The notes beneath the pieces are model-generated. The model had not been told where the DNA came from and ran no database searches. It saw only the letters and a list, made by a program, of their open reading frames with translations. A stretch of DNA of 64,000 nt from Mortierella alpina. Lineage: Eukaryota; Mortierellomycota; Mortierellomycetes; Mortierellales; Mortierellaceae. Every line of letters starts with the position of its first letter. The stretch's first letter is position 1. Location: assembly GCA_029449245.1 (NCBI GenBank), contig JANATF010000007.1, forward strand, positions 2,108,001-2,172,000, written 5' to 3'. Shown in pieces: positions 10,401 through 22,301 of this stretch. A program made the position numbers and the translations under genes.

Positions 10401-13400
10401 CCAGTCGGGTATTGTCCTGAGATATGGATCTCTGGTTAAAGCGCGGTCGTGAAGGAACGCCCAGCGAAACGGGCGCGGACGCCGTCTGATGTTCGTTGGA
10501 GCCAATGGACGGTCCTGATGCGAATTCCTGGTCATGCCGCTTTTTTGAATACGAGCTCTCTTCCACTGTGGGCATCATGTGCACAGAACTGCGGCTATTG
10601 GAGGCCTGCGAGCTTGACTTTTCGCTTTGCTGAGACGAAACACTCAGCCGTCGGCTCAGAGCATCCGCCAATGCCTTTTCTGCGCCATGCGTCAAAGGAC
10701 TTGAGTGCCGCCGGCTGGTTGAAGTGGGTCGTGAAAACGATGACATCGTTCCTGAACCTGGTCGACTTCCTTGATTTGAGCTGCCGTTGGAAAAATACGG
10801 TACCATGAACTCAAACGAGGTCAGGCGCTGTGAAGATCTCAAGTCCTGCTCAAACTCTGATGCGATTGGCGTCGATTGAGTCGATGCCTCAGAAGACACA
10901 GCCGATGGCTGGAAAGACTTCCAGTTTCTTTCCATTACGTCGCTGTAACTTCGTCGTCGCCAAAATGATGCTGGAAAGTTACGCGCGGTGACAGGAGCGG
11001 GGTCCGGAAGGTCATCGGCCGGCATCCTGACAGAGTACCTGTTCCTGTCATTGCCCATACGAATGCTCGTCTGGCGAGTGAAGGGCGAGTCAAGAACGAG
11101 AGGTGTTGACTGTTGTGGAGATGTGCTTCTGGTGGCCAAATAAGAGCTGGTCCTGTTTGCGGATGCCTGCTTGAAACTGGCGGTCTCCTGCATGAATTCG
11201 TCCGCCTTGAAGTAAGAATGCGTAGGTGATGGTGGCATCGGAGGTAAGGCACCTGGTGGCCGTGGTGGGCGAGCCCTATAGTTATGCCGTGAAGGAGTGA
11301 GAGATTCTGAGCCCGAAGAATGGACAGAGAACGGTCGAGTCGCAGTGGGAATGGGTGCAGAGATGCTAGCTGCCGTGTATGCGGGAGTCTGCCATGGCCA
11401 AAGAAAATAAACAAAGACGGAAGACGGATTAGCAATGACGGGACCAGCGTGTCAGAATCTATGCACGGTCTTTTTACCAAACAAGGGTAACGTACTTGAG
11501 AGCTCCTGCGACGAAAGATCGAAGAGCGTCTCTGTCCTTCAGGTTTTGAGGATGCCGGTGGTGACATGTAAGAGTCGTTTCCGAAAGGTAGAGACGACAT
11601 GAATTCTCTCGTCTCGCGCAGAGACTCTATGGAGGCTCTGAGAGCGGTGGGCGTGGTTGATGCCGCGCGATATCTAGTGCTGGAAGGTTCGCCCGCTCTT
11701 TCATGGCTTGTGCTACGGGACATGGCCATGGATTGCGAGTCTACCATGCCACTTGAAGACGACGCTGTAAAAGGCGAGCTGGGGTTGGTTGGGCTTAAGC
11801 TGTCATCCGAGAGCCCCAATCGTGTTGATCCTGGCCAGTACTGGTCTAGCTTTCTAGAGGAATCGTGTGAGCTCATTCGGCGATGATGTCGGCGGTGTCG
11901 CTCTGCTCGAAATCCAGGACTCTCTGGAGGAGAAAGAGATCGAAGAAAGTATTCCTCGTCCGCAAACAGAGTGCTGCTCATCGCTGCCGCTGTAAGCCAT
12001 TCGTCGGATTCAGAATCGCCCTCAGAGTACGAGTCCCAGTGAAAGCCCTCGTTGGTGCCATCTCCCAATGGCGGGAAAATCGTCAACAGAGAGCTTGTGG
12101 ACCGCTTGGCAAAGTCCGAGAGTGAGCGCCGGACCTTGTCAGCTATCGATTTGAAGGGCGTCTTTCGTTTAAGTTTTCGCATCATTGCAGGGTCCAGATG
12201 TCTGATGGGCCGGGGTTCGTCTGCCAAAAAGTCCACAATCGAGAGCTGGCCTTCTAGTCCATAATCGCTCTGAGAGAGATCCCTATGGTCCTCATAAACG
12301 CGCCTGTTGTCCATGCTTCTCCGCTGCGTCTTGATTGAACCAACAAGCCGCTGTATTCCTGAGACGCACTCGAGAAACTCGCCAAGAACTGTGACCAATC
12401 CGTTGGCATGGTCAAGCAAAGTCTTGTACAAGGTCTGTGATGCAAAAAAAAACTCCTTGTAAGCACGATAATTCCGAGAAGTAAACGCTCTCGAAGTGGT
12501 TTGTAAAGTTGCTTGAATGCCTTGTACCTTCTTTGTCTCTGCATCTCGTTCAATGACCTCCTCCTCGGAATCGTCGTCATTAAAATCAGAGTAGTTTTGC
12601 ACCCTACCATATTCAACAATGTCCCGAATCTTGCGGATATTGGACAGAATCGCTTCCGTCTCCTCCCAGACCCGTGCCACCGTGATTTGGTATCGCTCCA
12701 ATGCATTGGTCGCACCCAGTGTCACCAAAGAGGTGGTGCTGGAATTGGAAGGTTCCTGGTCAGGGTTTTCTATGTCAGCTTCCTGCTCCCACCGTGTCAA
12801 CAGCTCCATAATCATATCGTCGTCGAATCGCAGCACTTTTTCGTTCTGCTGCTCACATAGCGTCCTGATGGCTCCTGTAAAGGCATTTGAAAGCGAGAGG
12901 AGTTTCGAAATCAAAATGTGATTGCTGTCTGCCAGCCGAGGTGTTATGGACGACTGGAGCTGGAGGCCTGGGACAGAGGGATTAGCCATGCTGGCCGTGA
13001 TTGTGCTCAGGGCTGGTTCTCCAAGCGAAGCGATGCTGGTGGGCGAGAGGATCGTCGGTTGAGCCATATCTGTCAGTGGAGGCTCTGGAGGCTGCAGGAT
13101 GCTGGTGGCAATCTGAAGCCTCGTAGCGCTGATGGTCGACGTCGAATTGGAGGAGGTGGTCCGAGCGCGTGTGTGTACTGGCGTTGATGGGGTGGACCCA
13201 CTCGATTTGGAGCAAGAGCTGGTAGGGACAGGGAGCGAGTGCGCAGGCGTGGGGCTGGGTGGATTGGAGGACGCGGCCACTGTTGCTGTTGCGGCAGATG
13301 ATTCAGCCATGTTTGCGGGAAGAGGAAACACGGGAGGCTGGAAGGTGTCTGGTTCCGGGAATGCTCCGGGATGCGAAAAGGGCATGGCGGATGAAGGCTC

Positions 13401-14896
13401 CTTTGCGTTCTGGATGATGGGCGGTACGATTTGCAGTATCCCAGTGAGAGATTCCTCCAGTAGCATATACTGATTCTAATGTCCGACCAGGGAAGTGAGA
13501 GAAAAGAAGTACGCCGTCGAGAGAGAGGGGACCATTAGCACGTAGTTGCACGATGCCGTGGCGGATAAAGGCGCATGGGTGAGACGAGATGAAGCACAGA
13601 CGAAAAGAAAAATAGTATTCAGGGGCAACGGTGAAATCAATCGGAAGATGCTCTCACCTCCCCGCATCTATTATCGATCACCCAAAGGGAGAAAAAAAAA
13701 GAGGGATGTGCATGCCTACCTTGGGGTCACGCCGATTCTTGGTAAAGTCTGCTTGATGAGGATCCTGCCAGAGCTTGCGGATGCGGAGTCTGATGGCCTT
13801 GACTTCCTTGGAGAGGTGGCCACGCGAGGCGGCTCTGGGAGCCTTGATTCGACGCGTGTCCATGCGCTTCGATGGCACTCTTGCCAGCGTCGTCGACAGT
13901 TGTCTCGAGCTTTGATCCTCTGAGAGGGGTATGCTTGACGAGGAGTATATCTCAGATCTGCCTGCCAGGGGGTGGATGCGCTCATGCGCACGGTGCGCTG
14001 GGTCCTCTGCGTTTCGATTACAATTACTGGTATTGGTACTTTTGATGCTTTTGAAGGAAATGTCATTGCTTTTGAGGTGGTTGTCGCCGTCTGTTTGGCG
14101 GCGGCGATGGGATGCGTTGCTGGCGGCAGTGGCCGTTGATGCTGATTTCGAGGATGCTGCAGATGCTGAAGAGATGGGTGCGGTCAATATCTCGGCCAGG
14201 GGAGGACGGCTTCGCTTTGAGGACAGGGTCTGCTTATGTGGTGCGAGTGTCTGAGGGGGCCCATGGTTGGATGGCATATCGAAGGGATGTGGAGACAAGT
14301 CGGCTACTGGCAGCGAGAAGCTTTGGGGCGCGTCGGCCATGTACTCGACCTGCTGCATCGTAGAGGGCTGGGTTGCAGAGAGGCTGGCGGTGCTGGCGAG
14401 ATTCTGCTGGCGCTTCTGGTGCTGCTCCAGGTTGATATCACTGAAGGCTTTCTCGCCGTGCAGGAATGGCAAGGGGAGACGGTTATGCCGCTTGGAGCCA
14501 AAAAGGCTCGCACTCCTTAGGGAGCTTTTCAGCGATTCCTTGAGCGAGCTCGAAGTCGAAGTAGTCTGCGAGTTACACGAAAGAGGTGAATGCGAATGCG
14601 AATGCGGGTGAGAATGAGAATGAGGCTGTGGAGGTGGTTGCGAGGAAGGAGACGAAGAACACGAAGAGGAAGGAGTGGGAACAGCGGAATGAGAATGGGA
14701 GCGTGCGCGCGAGAGAGATGAGGCGTGGCTGGCAGAGGAATGGGCCGAGCCAAAAGAAGGAGAATGCAGCGGTGCTTTTGGGCGACGACGAAGCAGGTCT
14801 ATACGGGAGTGGAGTGGAGAGGAGAGGAGAGGCTGGTGCAGGTGTGGTTGTGGTTGTCGCTTTTGTTGCGGTTGCTGTAGCTTATCCTGCTGCTGC

Positions 14897-14935
<39 letters not shown>

Positions 14936-15570
14936 AGTTGTAAGGATGAGGATGGGGATGCAGGCTTCTTCTTGCGGGCGATCCTGGTGAGCCAAGAGGC
15001 GTCTGAAGGAGGGTGGGCCGGGAGAATGGTGGGATCGGTCGCAGCGACGGGTCTGCGTCGTCGCGGGGAGGAGGAGGAGGAAGGCAAGGGAGGCAGAGCG
15101 GCTGCTGAGGCGGTTGGGGCTGTTGGGAGCGAGGAGATGCAAGGAGCGGAAGAAAGGAGCCCTCGTGCTATCGAGACGGCAAAGAGCGAGGACGGTGCAA
15201 GATCTGGCCTCGTCGCAGGAAGAGGAGGAAGAGGGCGATCGCGTTGACGAAGCCGCGTGTCCAAGGAGGTCGGTGCGGGAGGGTGGCGACCAAGAGTGGT
15301 GGTGGTGGTGGCGGTGGTATGTGCGGTGGGATGGGTGTTGGTGGCGGATGTGGGGGAAGACGAGGGAAATGAAGGAGATGAAGGCGAAGAAGGAGATGAA
15401 GGAGACGGAGGAGACGAAGGTGAGAGAGGAGAGGGAGAGGAGGAGGAGGAGCAAGAGGACGAAGACGAAGACGACGACGACGACGAGGCTAAAGGGCAGG
15501 CGGGGGATGCGGTTAAGGGTGCCATGGCCAGGGACATCGGCAGCATCGGCATGGCGGTGGCTGCGAGCAT
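7412..15570 (-). CDS. Very large Ras-family guanine nucleotide exchange factor (Cdc25-type)
   Basis: Exchange factor that loads GTP onto a Ras-type GTPase at membranes. Eleven exons, minus strand: 13720-15570, 11496-13475, 10274-11388, 10105-10178, 9815-10003, 9540-9690, 9291-9450, 8737-9192, 8554-8643, 8236-8452, 7412-8136; total 7008 nt, 2335 aa, all phases consistent. The first about 1650 residues are mostly disordered: poly-Ser near residues 30-45, a polyQ run, many Ser/Pro/Arg patches. A helical stretch in exon 2 (around NHILISKLLSLSNAF) is the only ordered-looking N-terminal part. The RasGEF-N module lies at about 1740-1850 (YVNCFLLSHSFFIDSEDLL). The Cdc25 catalytic domain runs from about 1890 to 2200: LARYLTLADMKAFRSI, LSYWVAHEIL, NNLHTAMFIISALSS, MKHYRHAI, IPFLPILLKDITFILDGN. 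Splicing out 8137-8235 is needed to restore that last motif. No SH3 domain seen. Substrate could be Ras or the Ral encoded at 48.5 kb; sequence alone does not decide. Confidence 0.85.
14885..14940 (-). repeat. polyQ-encoding trinucleotide run in RasGEF exon 1
   Basis: CAG/CAA codons read on the minus strand as an uninterrupted run of 17 or more glutamines. The mix of CAA and CAG suggests it is not freshly expanded. A Ser-rich run at about 15436-15490 (TCG/TCC/TCT codons) is a second low-complexity tract in the same exon. Confidence 0.9.
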
Positions 15571-18500
15571 GTCCTGTAGAATATGATGGACTATTGACAC
15601 GAGAGAGAGATATGTGGGATGTATGTGAGATGTATGTTGATGCTGGGGGGTCAGTCTCGACTTATGCACGCTGCAGCCAAGCTGCAATGCGTGGGTGTGT
15701 TGCTTGGATCCCCTCTCTTTGTGTCCAAAGGCCGCGTTGCTTGCGTCAAAGGAGCGGTCGAGTCCTTTACGCTTCCCTCTCTTGGCCGTGGAATGCCGAT
15801 GGGCGCAGTGGTCTGTCTGGGCTGGCGTGTGTGCGTTGAGCAGTCGCAAGAATGTGCCTGCGAACACAGCTCTCCTGAGTGGGAGTGATGCGCGTGCGCG
15901 TGTGTGCCTTGGCAGTGACGATCCAGCGCCAGATCCGCTGGGAACAGATGAGCGTTGGGCTGGAAGTGCGAAAAAGCCAAAAGAATGCTGGTGTGCTGCG
16001 AGAGTGGTGAGCGCAGCAAAGACGGAGTGTTCAGTGCAAGTGTGTGTGCGTGTGTGTGTATGTGTGTGCGTGTGCGTGTGTGTCCCTTCTTTTGATCTCA
16101 ACGGCTTCAGCAGGGCTCAAGTACCTTCCAGTAGCGTGGTCGTTGGAGGCAAAGAATCAGTGGTCGGAGACTTGGACGAGCTGGACAAAGAGGGGGCAAA
16201 CATGCACAGGATAAACTCAGTATGTGCTTGCCAGGCAGAAGCCAAACCAGATGCGCATGGGTCAATTGTCGTTGCTAGCCCGCCTCCCTGAAAAAAACAC
16301 AGTTGTTACAACCAAATAGAGCTTCGAAAAAAAGGGGGGGAGGCGATTGCATGAGCAGATATTGACACGCAAAGCCAACAAACAGGCCTACAGAAGTGAC
16401 GGCCGCGACAGGACTCACAGGAAGGAGAGATGTATACCAACACAAAAAAGTAGCTGGCAAAAAGGTAGACCCTTCTTGACGATCGTATCAACCACCTCTT
16501 TTTTTTGTGCAAGTGTCTGAATGTAGCATGGAAGGGATGATGAGTATGTGTGCTTCGTACCCCATGAGCGATCGGCGATAAAAAAAAACAATGTTAAGGA
16601 ATATATCCTAAGGAGAGCTTTGGCAATCACGATTCGGGGTTTGCATAATGGCTTGGTTGCTTGGGGGGGAGCTGCACACGAGGGGGAGAGTATTCATGGG
16701 TGTTGCAGCAATATGAATTGAATATAGCAAAAGGGCGAGGGGTCTAAAGTGTCAATGCTTAATGCTAGCATGCAAAACATCCAGATCTGTCTGAAAACAG
16801 CAAAAAAAAAGGCTGCTGGCGCTGGAGCGGGCCATAAGGGTTACATGCTGCTGAACCTCGCATGCCACCCACGCCACAACGCGTCCCATGCCTAACAAAC
16901 GCGCTCCAAGACCAGTTTGAGCTCACAAGGCCCGGAAAAAGGGAAAGCGAAAAAAAACAGAGGTTGCTTAAAGATCCTCACCCAACTCCCACCCCTTCCT
17001 CGTCCCCTTGTCTCTGGATGTTGACGGTGTCACATCGTGTAATCAATCTCTCGTGTGCCCGCTCCGGTGTGGAGAGTTAGTTTTTTTTGTTTGGGGTTGC
17101 TTTTCATGGTGCAGCGCCTGCCGCTAGCTTGCCTGCCCCATACTCATTCCGCTATAATCTCAAATGTAAAGGCTAGACGCACAGTCCATGCACCCGCTAC
17201 TCGCATAGCCTAGTTTCCGAGCGCATGTACCTCACTACCTCTCCGGGTCTCTCTACCTTGCGTTTGTTGCAGTGAGCTGTTTTGAACAAGAAAAACGTTT
17301 CGCGCCAATGCGCGAATGCGTAAATCAGATCCGCCTTTCACTGAACGCCTCTTTTCGATCTACATACTTATCAACCACCTTCCTTGTATCGCCCGATGAG
17401 AGGAGAGGGGCTGTACTCGCGGAAAGGGTCACCGAAATCAGCACTGCATGCTTTTGCTTACCGTTCTTCGTGTATGGTGCGAGATGGAATCAACGATTGC
17501 GTCCAATGAGGTCGAAGAGAATGATTTGCTGCAATGAGATGTGAAAAAGAGGGAGAGAAGTTTAAGTCAGATCTCGATGAGCGTGATGGCAATTCTGTAC
17601 CCTCTTGTGAACTTTCTGTGAACGGGCCTCCACAGCCTCCCCTATATTAAGAAAAAAAAAGCGCGAGTTGAGCAAAGCACTAGGGCTACCTGGGAAATTT
17701 GAAATAGATTGCCTTTGAACGTGTTCAAATGTGAAGGATAAAACGACATGGTCAATGAGACAGTTCATGAAAGGGAAACCGAGTATGTATAGTTAGTTGT
17801 TCATCGCGTTGGGGTCATGAGTATGGCAGGAAGAGCACTCGAGGATCGGGGAAATGAAAAAGAAGATAGTGTGCAAGGGGCAGGGGCAGGGACAAAGGGC
17901 AGGGACGTAGAGCAGTAGGGACAGGAACGGAAAGAAGGAGAGAATTGGCCAAGTCCAACGCTAGCTGTCAAGAAAACGAAGCCGCCGTAGAAGGAATAAC
18001 AATGAAACGTATCGGGTGAAGGGTCGTCGCACGAATAGTCCGAGAATAGCGGTAGCATGAACGGTAATAGACGTCGAACCACCCCCCCACTACCCCCCTA
18101 CAGCCCCACACCGGGACGCATGGTGAAAAGGGACCGTACCTAATTCGAAACAGCGTGTGAAATGAGCAAACGTGGACATGAAAGCGAGGAAAAGAAGAGA
18201 GAGCAAAAAACGAAAAAAGAAGCTGAGGAGCAAGCCACGGCTTAAAAAGAGAGGCAAGAACAGGGTCTCAGGGGCGGAACAGACGACTACAGAAAAAAGG
18301 GGACCCTTCAGCGCCTATCTGTTTGTTAAGAGCAGGAGACATACTGAGCAGAGCATGGGGCGACTCCAGTGTGGTCCGCGATGACTCGGGAGGAAAGGTG
18401 TCTTTGACAAAGAAAAAGGGGTAGGAAATCCAAAGCGCGATTTGCTAACCATACACCTTCATGCACCCAGATTGCAGTTTGGCTGGATGAGAACATTATC

Positions 18501-19825
18501 CCGCGAGCTCAGAGCCGTTACTGGCAGTAAGATGCATGTACCATGGCCGCACTACAGCTGCGAGTGCAGATTACATGGTACCAGCACATTAGTTGCCTAT
18601 CTCTCCGTTCCCACGATATGTTATGAGACCAGGCTCCTGGCGCCTTGCCCCTGGCTGGTACTGTGCACTGTAATAAACATGTGCAGCGCCAAAGAGGATC
18701 ATAGTCCGGCTCCTTACCTACCCATGACGGTGTATTGCTTCTTTCCTTCTTTCCTCTCTTCCTTGCGCAGTGTGAACGCCCTCACAGCAAGTTGTAGTGA
18801 CGGGCTTACATGAAAAGCGGTATCGCCCCTGCATTGTCTCTCGTCGCATTATTAAATATGCCGAGCACTGTTGGACAGAACGAAACCGCCTGCGCTGTCC
18901 TAACGTACCAGTGTTTGTTGACTGATTCTGGAGGGAACGACGGCTAGGACGAGACCGGTGAGATAGAGCGTGGGCACGACACGACTGCATTGTCGAGCTA
19001 AGAGCCGCTGCAGTGCCTATCCTCAGAAGATCCATGGTCCAGGTTTTAGTCTGGCAGACGCTGTCAACATTATTGTCCGCGTGCTGAGCACTTTGTCGAT
19101 GTACTGACTAGCTCGCATATGCATGCACCTCGGTTGTTGGGCAAAGGCGTAAACAGCAATTTGGCGGGATCGACCGTGGAGCTGAATGATAGGTGGGATG
19201 ATCTGGAGCGGTCGATGGAAAGGGACGATCCAAAGGAGGTGGCAATATTCTCAAGAAGTGGTTCTGACCTGTGCAATGCAGCGCCATGCATGAGGAGAAA
19301 CAACTCAATAAAGACCATGCATAAAAAGCTCATCACGAACGAGTTCCCATAGTAAGCACTCATCTTTGTGCAACCGTTCTTGCTCGGCTCGGCTGCGACC
19401 CTGCCCTGCTCTGCCCTGCCCGCAATGTTGCGATGGCTTGAAACAGACAATGCCTGCCCTGACAGGAGCAACTACCAGTTTTGCGGTCAAAGCGAGAGTG
19501 GAATAGAAAGCTCCTTGAACTCTCTGTGTGTTACCTTCGCTTGCCTGCCTTTTCGCGTTTAGACTCGCAACCCCAAGCCCGAACTTGCTTACTGCAGATC
19601 CAAAGGAGACTACATCGTATCGCCGCGATCCTTTAGATGTCTGTGTTCGTAATCGCAAGCCATATTGGACGAAGGGCTTCACAGTCGTTGCGTCCATAAC
19701 CTTATCCAAGGGCAAGCTGTCGCCTGTTGGGGTGACTGTGTTTTGCACCGCATTTTTTTTTGCGTAGTGCATCTAGTTGGATCACTTGCAATCCTCCTTA
19801 CTCCTTCCAGACACATTAGCCCGCC
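15571..19825. other. Intergenic, 4.3 kb, no gene recognised
   Basis: Long stretch between the RasGEF start and the small coiled-coil gene. Open frames are short and show neither family motifs nor compatible splice chains on either strand. It holds a GT-rich microsatellite (16039-16083), A-runs and C-runs (for example near 18085-18105). Likely regulatory or long-UTR sequence for the RasGEF, or an unrecognised non-coding transcript; I cannot tell which. Confidence 0.5.
16039..16083. repeat. Imperfect (GT)n microsatellite
   Basis: GT dinucleotides with interspersed GC and AT steps, about 470 bp upstream of the RasGEF start codon. Confidence 0.9.
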
Positions 19826-20314
19826 ATGCCTCCCAAGAAAGCCCCCGCTGCCTCGGCCTCACGAAATGCTGCCACCAAGGCCAAGGCTTCTCCTTACAAC
19901 AAAAATGCCAAGAAGAACACCCCTGCGACCAAGAAGCCAGCCAACGCTCGCACCCCCACTAAAGCGACCTTCAACAAATACAAGAACCTCAACTCCAACT
20001 TGACCTCAGAGCTGGACTCCTTGCTGGGAGACCTCAACTCTCAACTCCAACGGAAAAAGACCAAGCGCGATGTATGGAAGGACGGGGAATGGGGTTTCTT
20101 CAGTTCGTGCCAGGGGGGGGGGGGAGGGGTTTGAATCTGGATAGAACCTCGCTTCTGCTTTTCATACTGACCTTTTATTGTTCATTCGTAGTTGAACAAC
20201 CCTAGTGCAGTCCCGGACTCCGAGAGGAAACTGAATGAAGCACAGGAGAAGCACGAATCGCTGCAGCAGGACATGAAGAGGGCGCTGGACGGCATCTCGT
20301 CATTGGGCAAATAA
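19826..20314 (+). CDS. Small basic coiled-coil protein, unknown function
   Basis: Two exons, 19826-20071 and 20192-20314 (369 nt, 122 aa); donor GAT/gtatgg, acceptor tcgtag, phase 0. Residues 1-50 are rich in Lys, Ala, Pro and Thr (MPPKKAPAASASRNAA), resembling a disordered nuclear or nucleic-acid-binding tail. Residues 52-80 (KNLNSNLTSELDSLLGDLN) and the whole second exon (ERKLNEAQEKHESLQQDMKR) are heptad-like amphipathic helices, so a short dimeric coiled coil is likely. I do not recognise the family. The intron contains a G12 run at 20113-20124. It converges on the signal peptide peptidase gene, 246 bp between the stop codons. Confidence 0.6.
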
Positions 20315-20560
20315 GGCTAGATGCAAGCAGGACTGCATGATACCTCGACGACTACAACAAACAATCCAACAAAGCACTCCATCACCATTTGCATTAAAAA
20401 AAAAAAAAGAAAGCTTCTTTGTGGTTGGGGGTTGATAATTGTTTAATGTTGTTGTACAAACAGTGGGGCGGAACAAAGGCAGGTCAGAAACAAATGAGGG
20501 AGGAAGACGGTATTTGTGGCTAAGGAAGGCATCCATGGATGCAGACCGTGAAATAAGCTT

Positions 20561-22084
20561 CTACTTCTTTTTCTGGGACTTGCCGCCCTTACGCTTGCGA
20601 GCCTTGCGTTTCTCGCCAGCTTCCTGCTCAGAGTCGCTGTTGGACGATGTCTTCTCAGTCTCAGCAGATTCATCCTTGACCAACGCAGGAACCTTGGTCG
20701 AGGAGGCTTCCTTCTTCTGCTTTTCCTCCTCCTCCTTGGCTTTGATCTTGGCAGCCTCAATGCCCTCCTCAGACGTGTAGGCAAAGACTTCCTTGATCTC
20801 TCCACGGGCCAGACCCGTAATGAGCACACTCAAGATGCAGGCAGGAGAGAGATACAAAAGCGCGGGCTGGGCAGCCTTGAACGTGTGCATCACATACATT
20901 GTGGTGCCCAAGCCAAGGGCGTAGGCAATGAAGCAAGCGGTGAAGTAGGGTTTTCCAAAGCGAGTCGAGCGGCCCAAGCTGGGGTTCTTGGTGCCGGCCA
21001 GGTGCTGATCAAATCGGAGGCAGAGAGCAACAAAGACTCCAGGAATGACGATATCGCCCAGTCCAAGCATCGCAAACTGATAGGCCTCGGTGGCAGGCAG
21101 TCCAAAGAACAGACGAGGGAAGATGACCTTGACGGGGGCATCAAAGTTCTTGGCAACTGAGACCATAACCTCGGTTCCAAAGACCCAGAAAATGTCGTAG
21201 ATAAACAGACCGCTCAACAAGATCATTCCTGTCTTGAACGAGTCGAGAGAGAGCAGTTGGATAGCGTTGAGAGCAAAGCAGATGCCAAAAATGTTGGATG
21301 CGATCCAGTTCTTGGTGGCAACGTAGTATCCTGACAGAAGAACGGACGCGACCATCATGATCAAGTGGAGAATGGTGAACTTTGCGGCGTAGAGCTCTGA
21401 TCAAGTTGAAAAACACAGATCAAAATGTTAATTCTCATGAGTGAAAACGGCTGTACACAGATCAAGAGCCTCTTTGCAGCCTACTTTGCTTACCCTTCTT
21501 CTTCTTGGTAAGGGTCAAGTGCCATCTATCCACATCAACGCCAACGAGCTTGACAATAGGCGCAACGCAGTGGACACCGACCTGGGTGGTGGCCATGACG
21601 CCCAACAGACCAAAGTATGCGGTCAAAAGGTAGTTCACATAGGTCTTGTCAACATATCGGAAGACCAGGTACAAGCCAAAGAGCGTCATCGATCCAAAGA
21701 CAGGGAACATGTAGGCGTCCTCCAGCGACATGGACTCTGAAGCCTCGTCCTCGTCCGAGGAATCGTCCGAATCGTCTGTCTTTTTCTTTTTTGACTTTTT
21801 GTCCTTGGGATTCTAAACGTTTAAATCAAAATCAATGAAGGATGTCGTTGTTAGTGCAATTTTACAGTGGCGGTCATTACCACCATGCTGATGAGGTCTA
21901 CCCCAGCCGGAAAGGACCCCGTCTGCATGCACGAGAGAGTAGTTTGGTAGCTTGCCTTCCACTTCTTGAGGGATGCAAATGATCCGAAGTAGATTGGCAC
22001 GACGGCCATTGTGCTCAGGGCAGCATAGGCGACGTAGAGGCCCTGCTCGGCTGCCTCGGGCGTGGGCACGAACTTTTCAGTCAT
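20561..22084 (-). CDS. HM13: Signal peptide peptidase (intramembrane aspartyl protease, A22B)
   Basis: ER-membrane protease that cuts remnant signal peptides and other type II membrane segments. Exons on the minus strand: 21881-22084, 21494-21812 and 20561-21396 (1359 nt, 452 aa). The three hallmark motifs are complete: Tyr241-Asp242 in LFIYDIFWVFG, Gly-Leu-Gly-Asp289 in LGLGDIVIPG, and Pro-Ala-Leu 352-354 in AAQPALLYLSP. Exon 2 starts with a charged insertion (KKSKKKKTDDSDDSSDEDE) before the luminal or cytosolic loop leading to MFPVFGSMTLFGLYLV. The C-terminus is a long Lys/Glu-rich tail ending SQKKK, reminiscent of a dilysine ER-retrieval signal. The start at 22084 (MTEKFVPTPEAAEQG) fits the short N-terminus of the family; an in-frame ATG at 22192 would add 36 residues including a Ser-Thr repeat. 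Shares the catalytic fold with the presenilin at 32.8 kb but is the reverse-topology subfamily. Confidence 0.93.
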
Positions 22085-22091
22085 GACGAGA

Positions 22092-22121
22092 GTGGAGGTG
22101 GAGGTGGAGGTGGAGGTGGAT
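22092..22121. repeat. Hexanucleotide (GTGGAG)n
   Basis: Five GTGGAG units immediately upstream of the chosen signal peptide peptidase start. It would be 5' UTR with that start, or encode a Ser-Thr repeat if the ATG at 22192 is used. Confidence 0.85.
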
Positions 22122-22301
22122 GGAGGTGGGCGTGAAGGAGAGGAAGAAGAGATGGCACTCAGGCCCATACACCCCCTCAGAAAAGGATCCACTGCGGTGG
22201 GACGCTGTGATTGGCCGCACTGAGCTTCGCTAAATTTAATGTTCGACTTGTGAAGGCTGACACTTGGCCAGGTTTATTTGAATACACTTACGAGGGTTGA
22301 C

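Noticed and set aside
14586-15839. Plus-strand frames with Arg/Glu repeats
   Set aside because: Antisense shadows of the Ser-rich and polyQ coding sequence of RasGEF exon 1.
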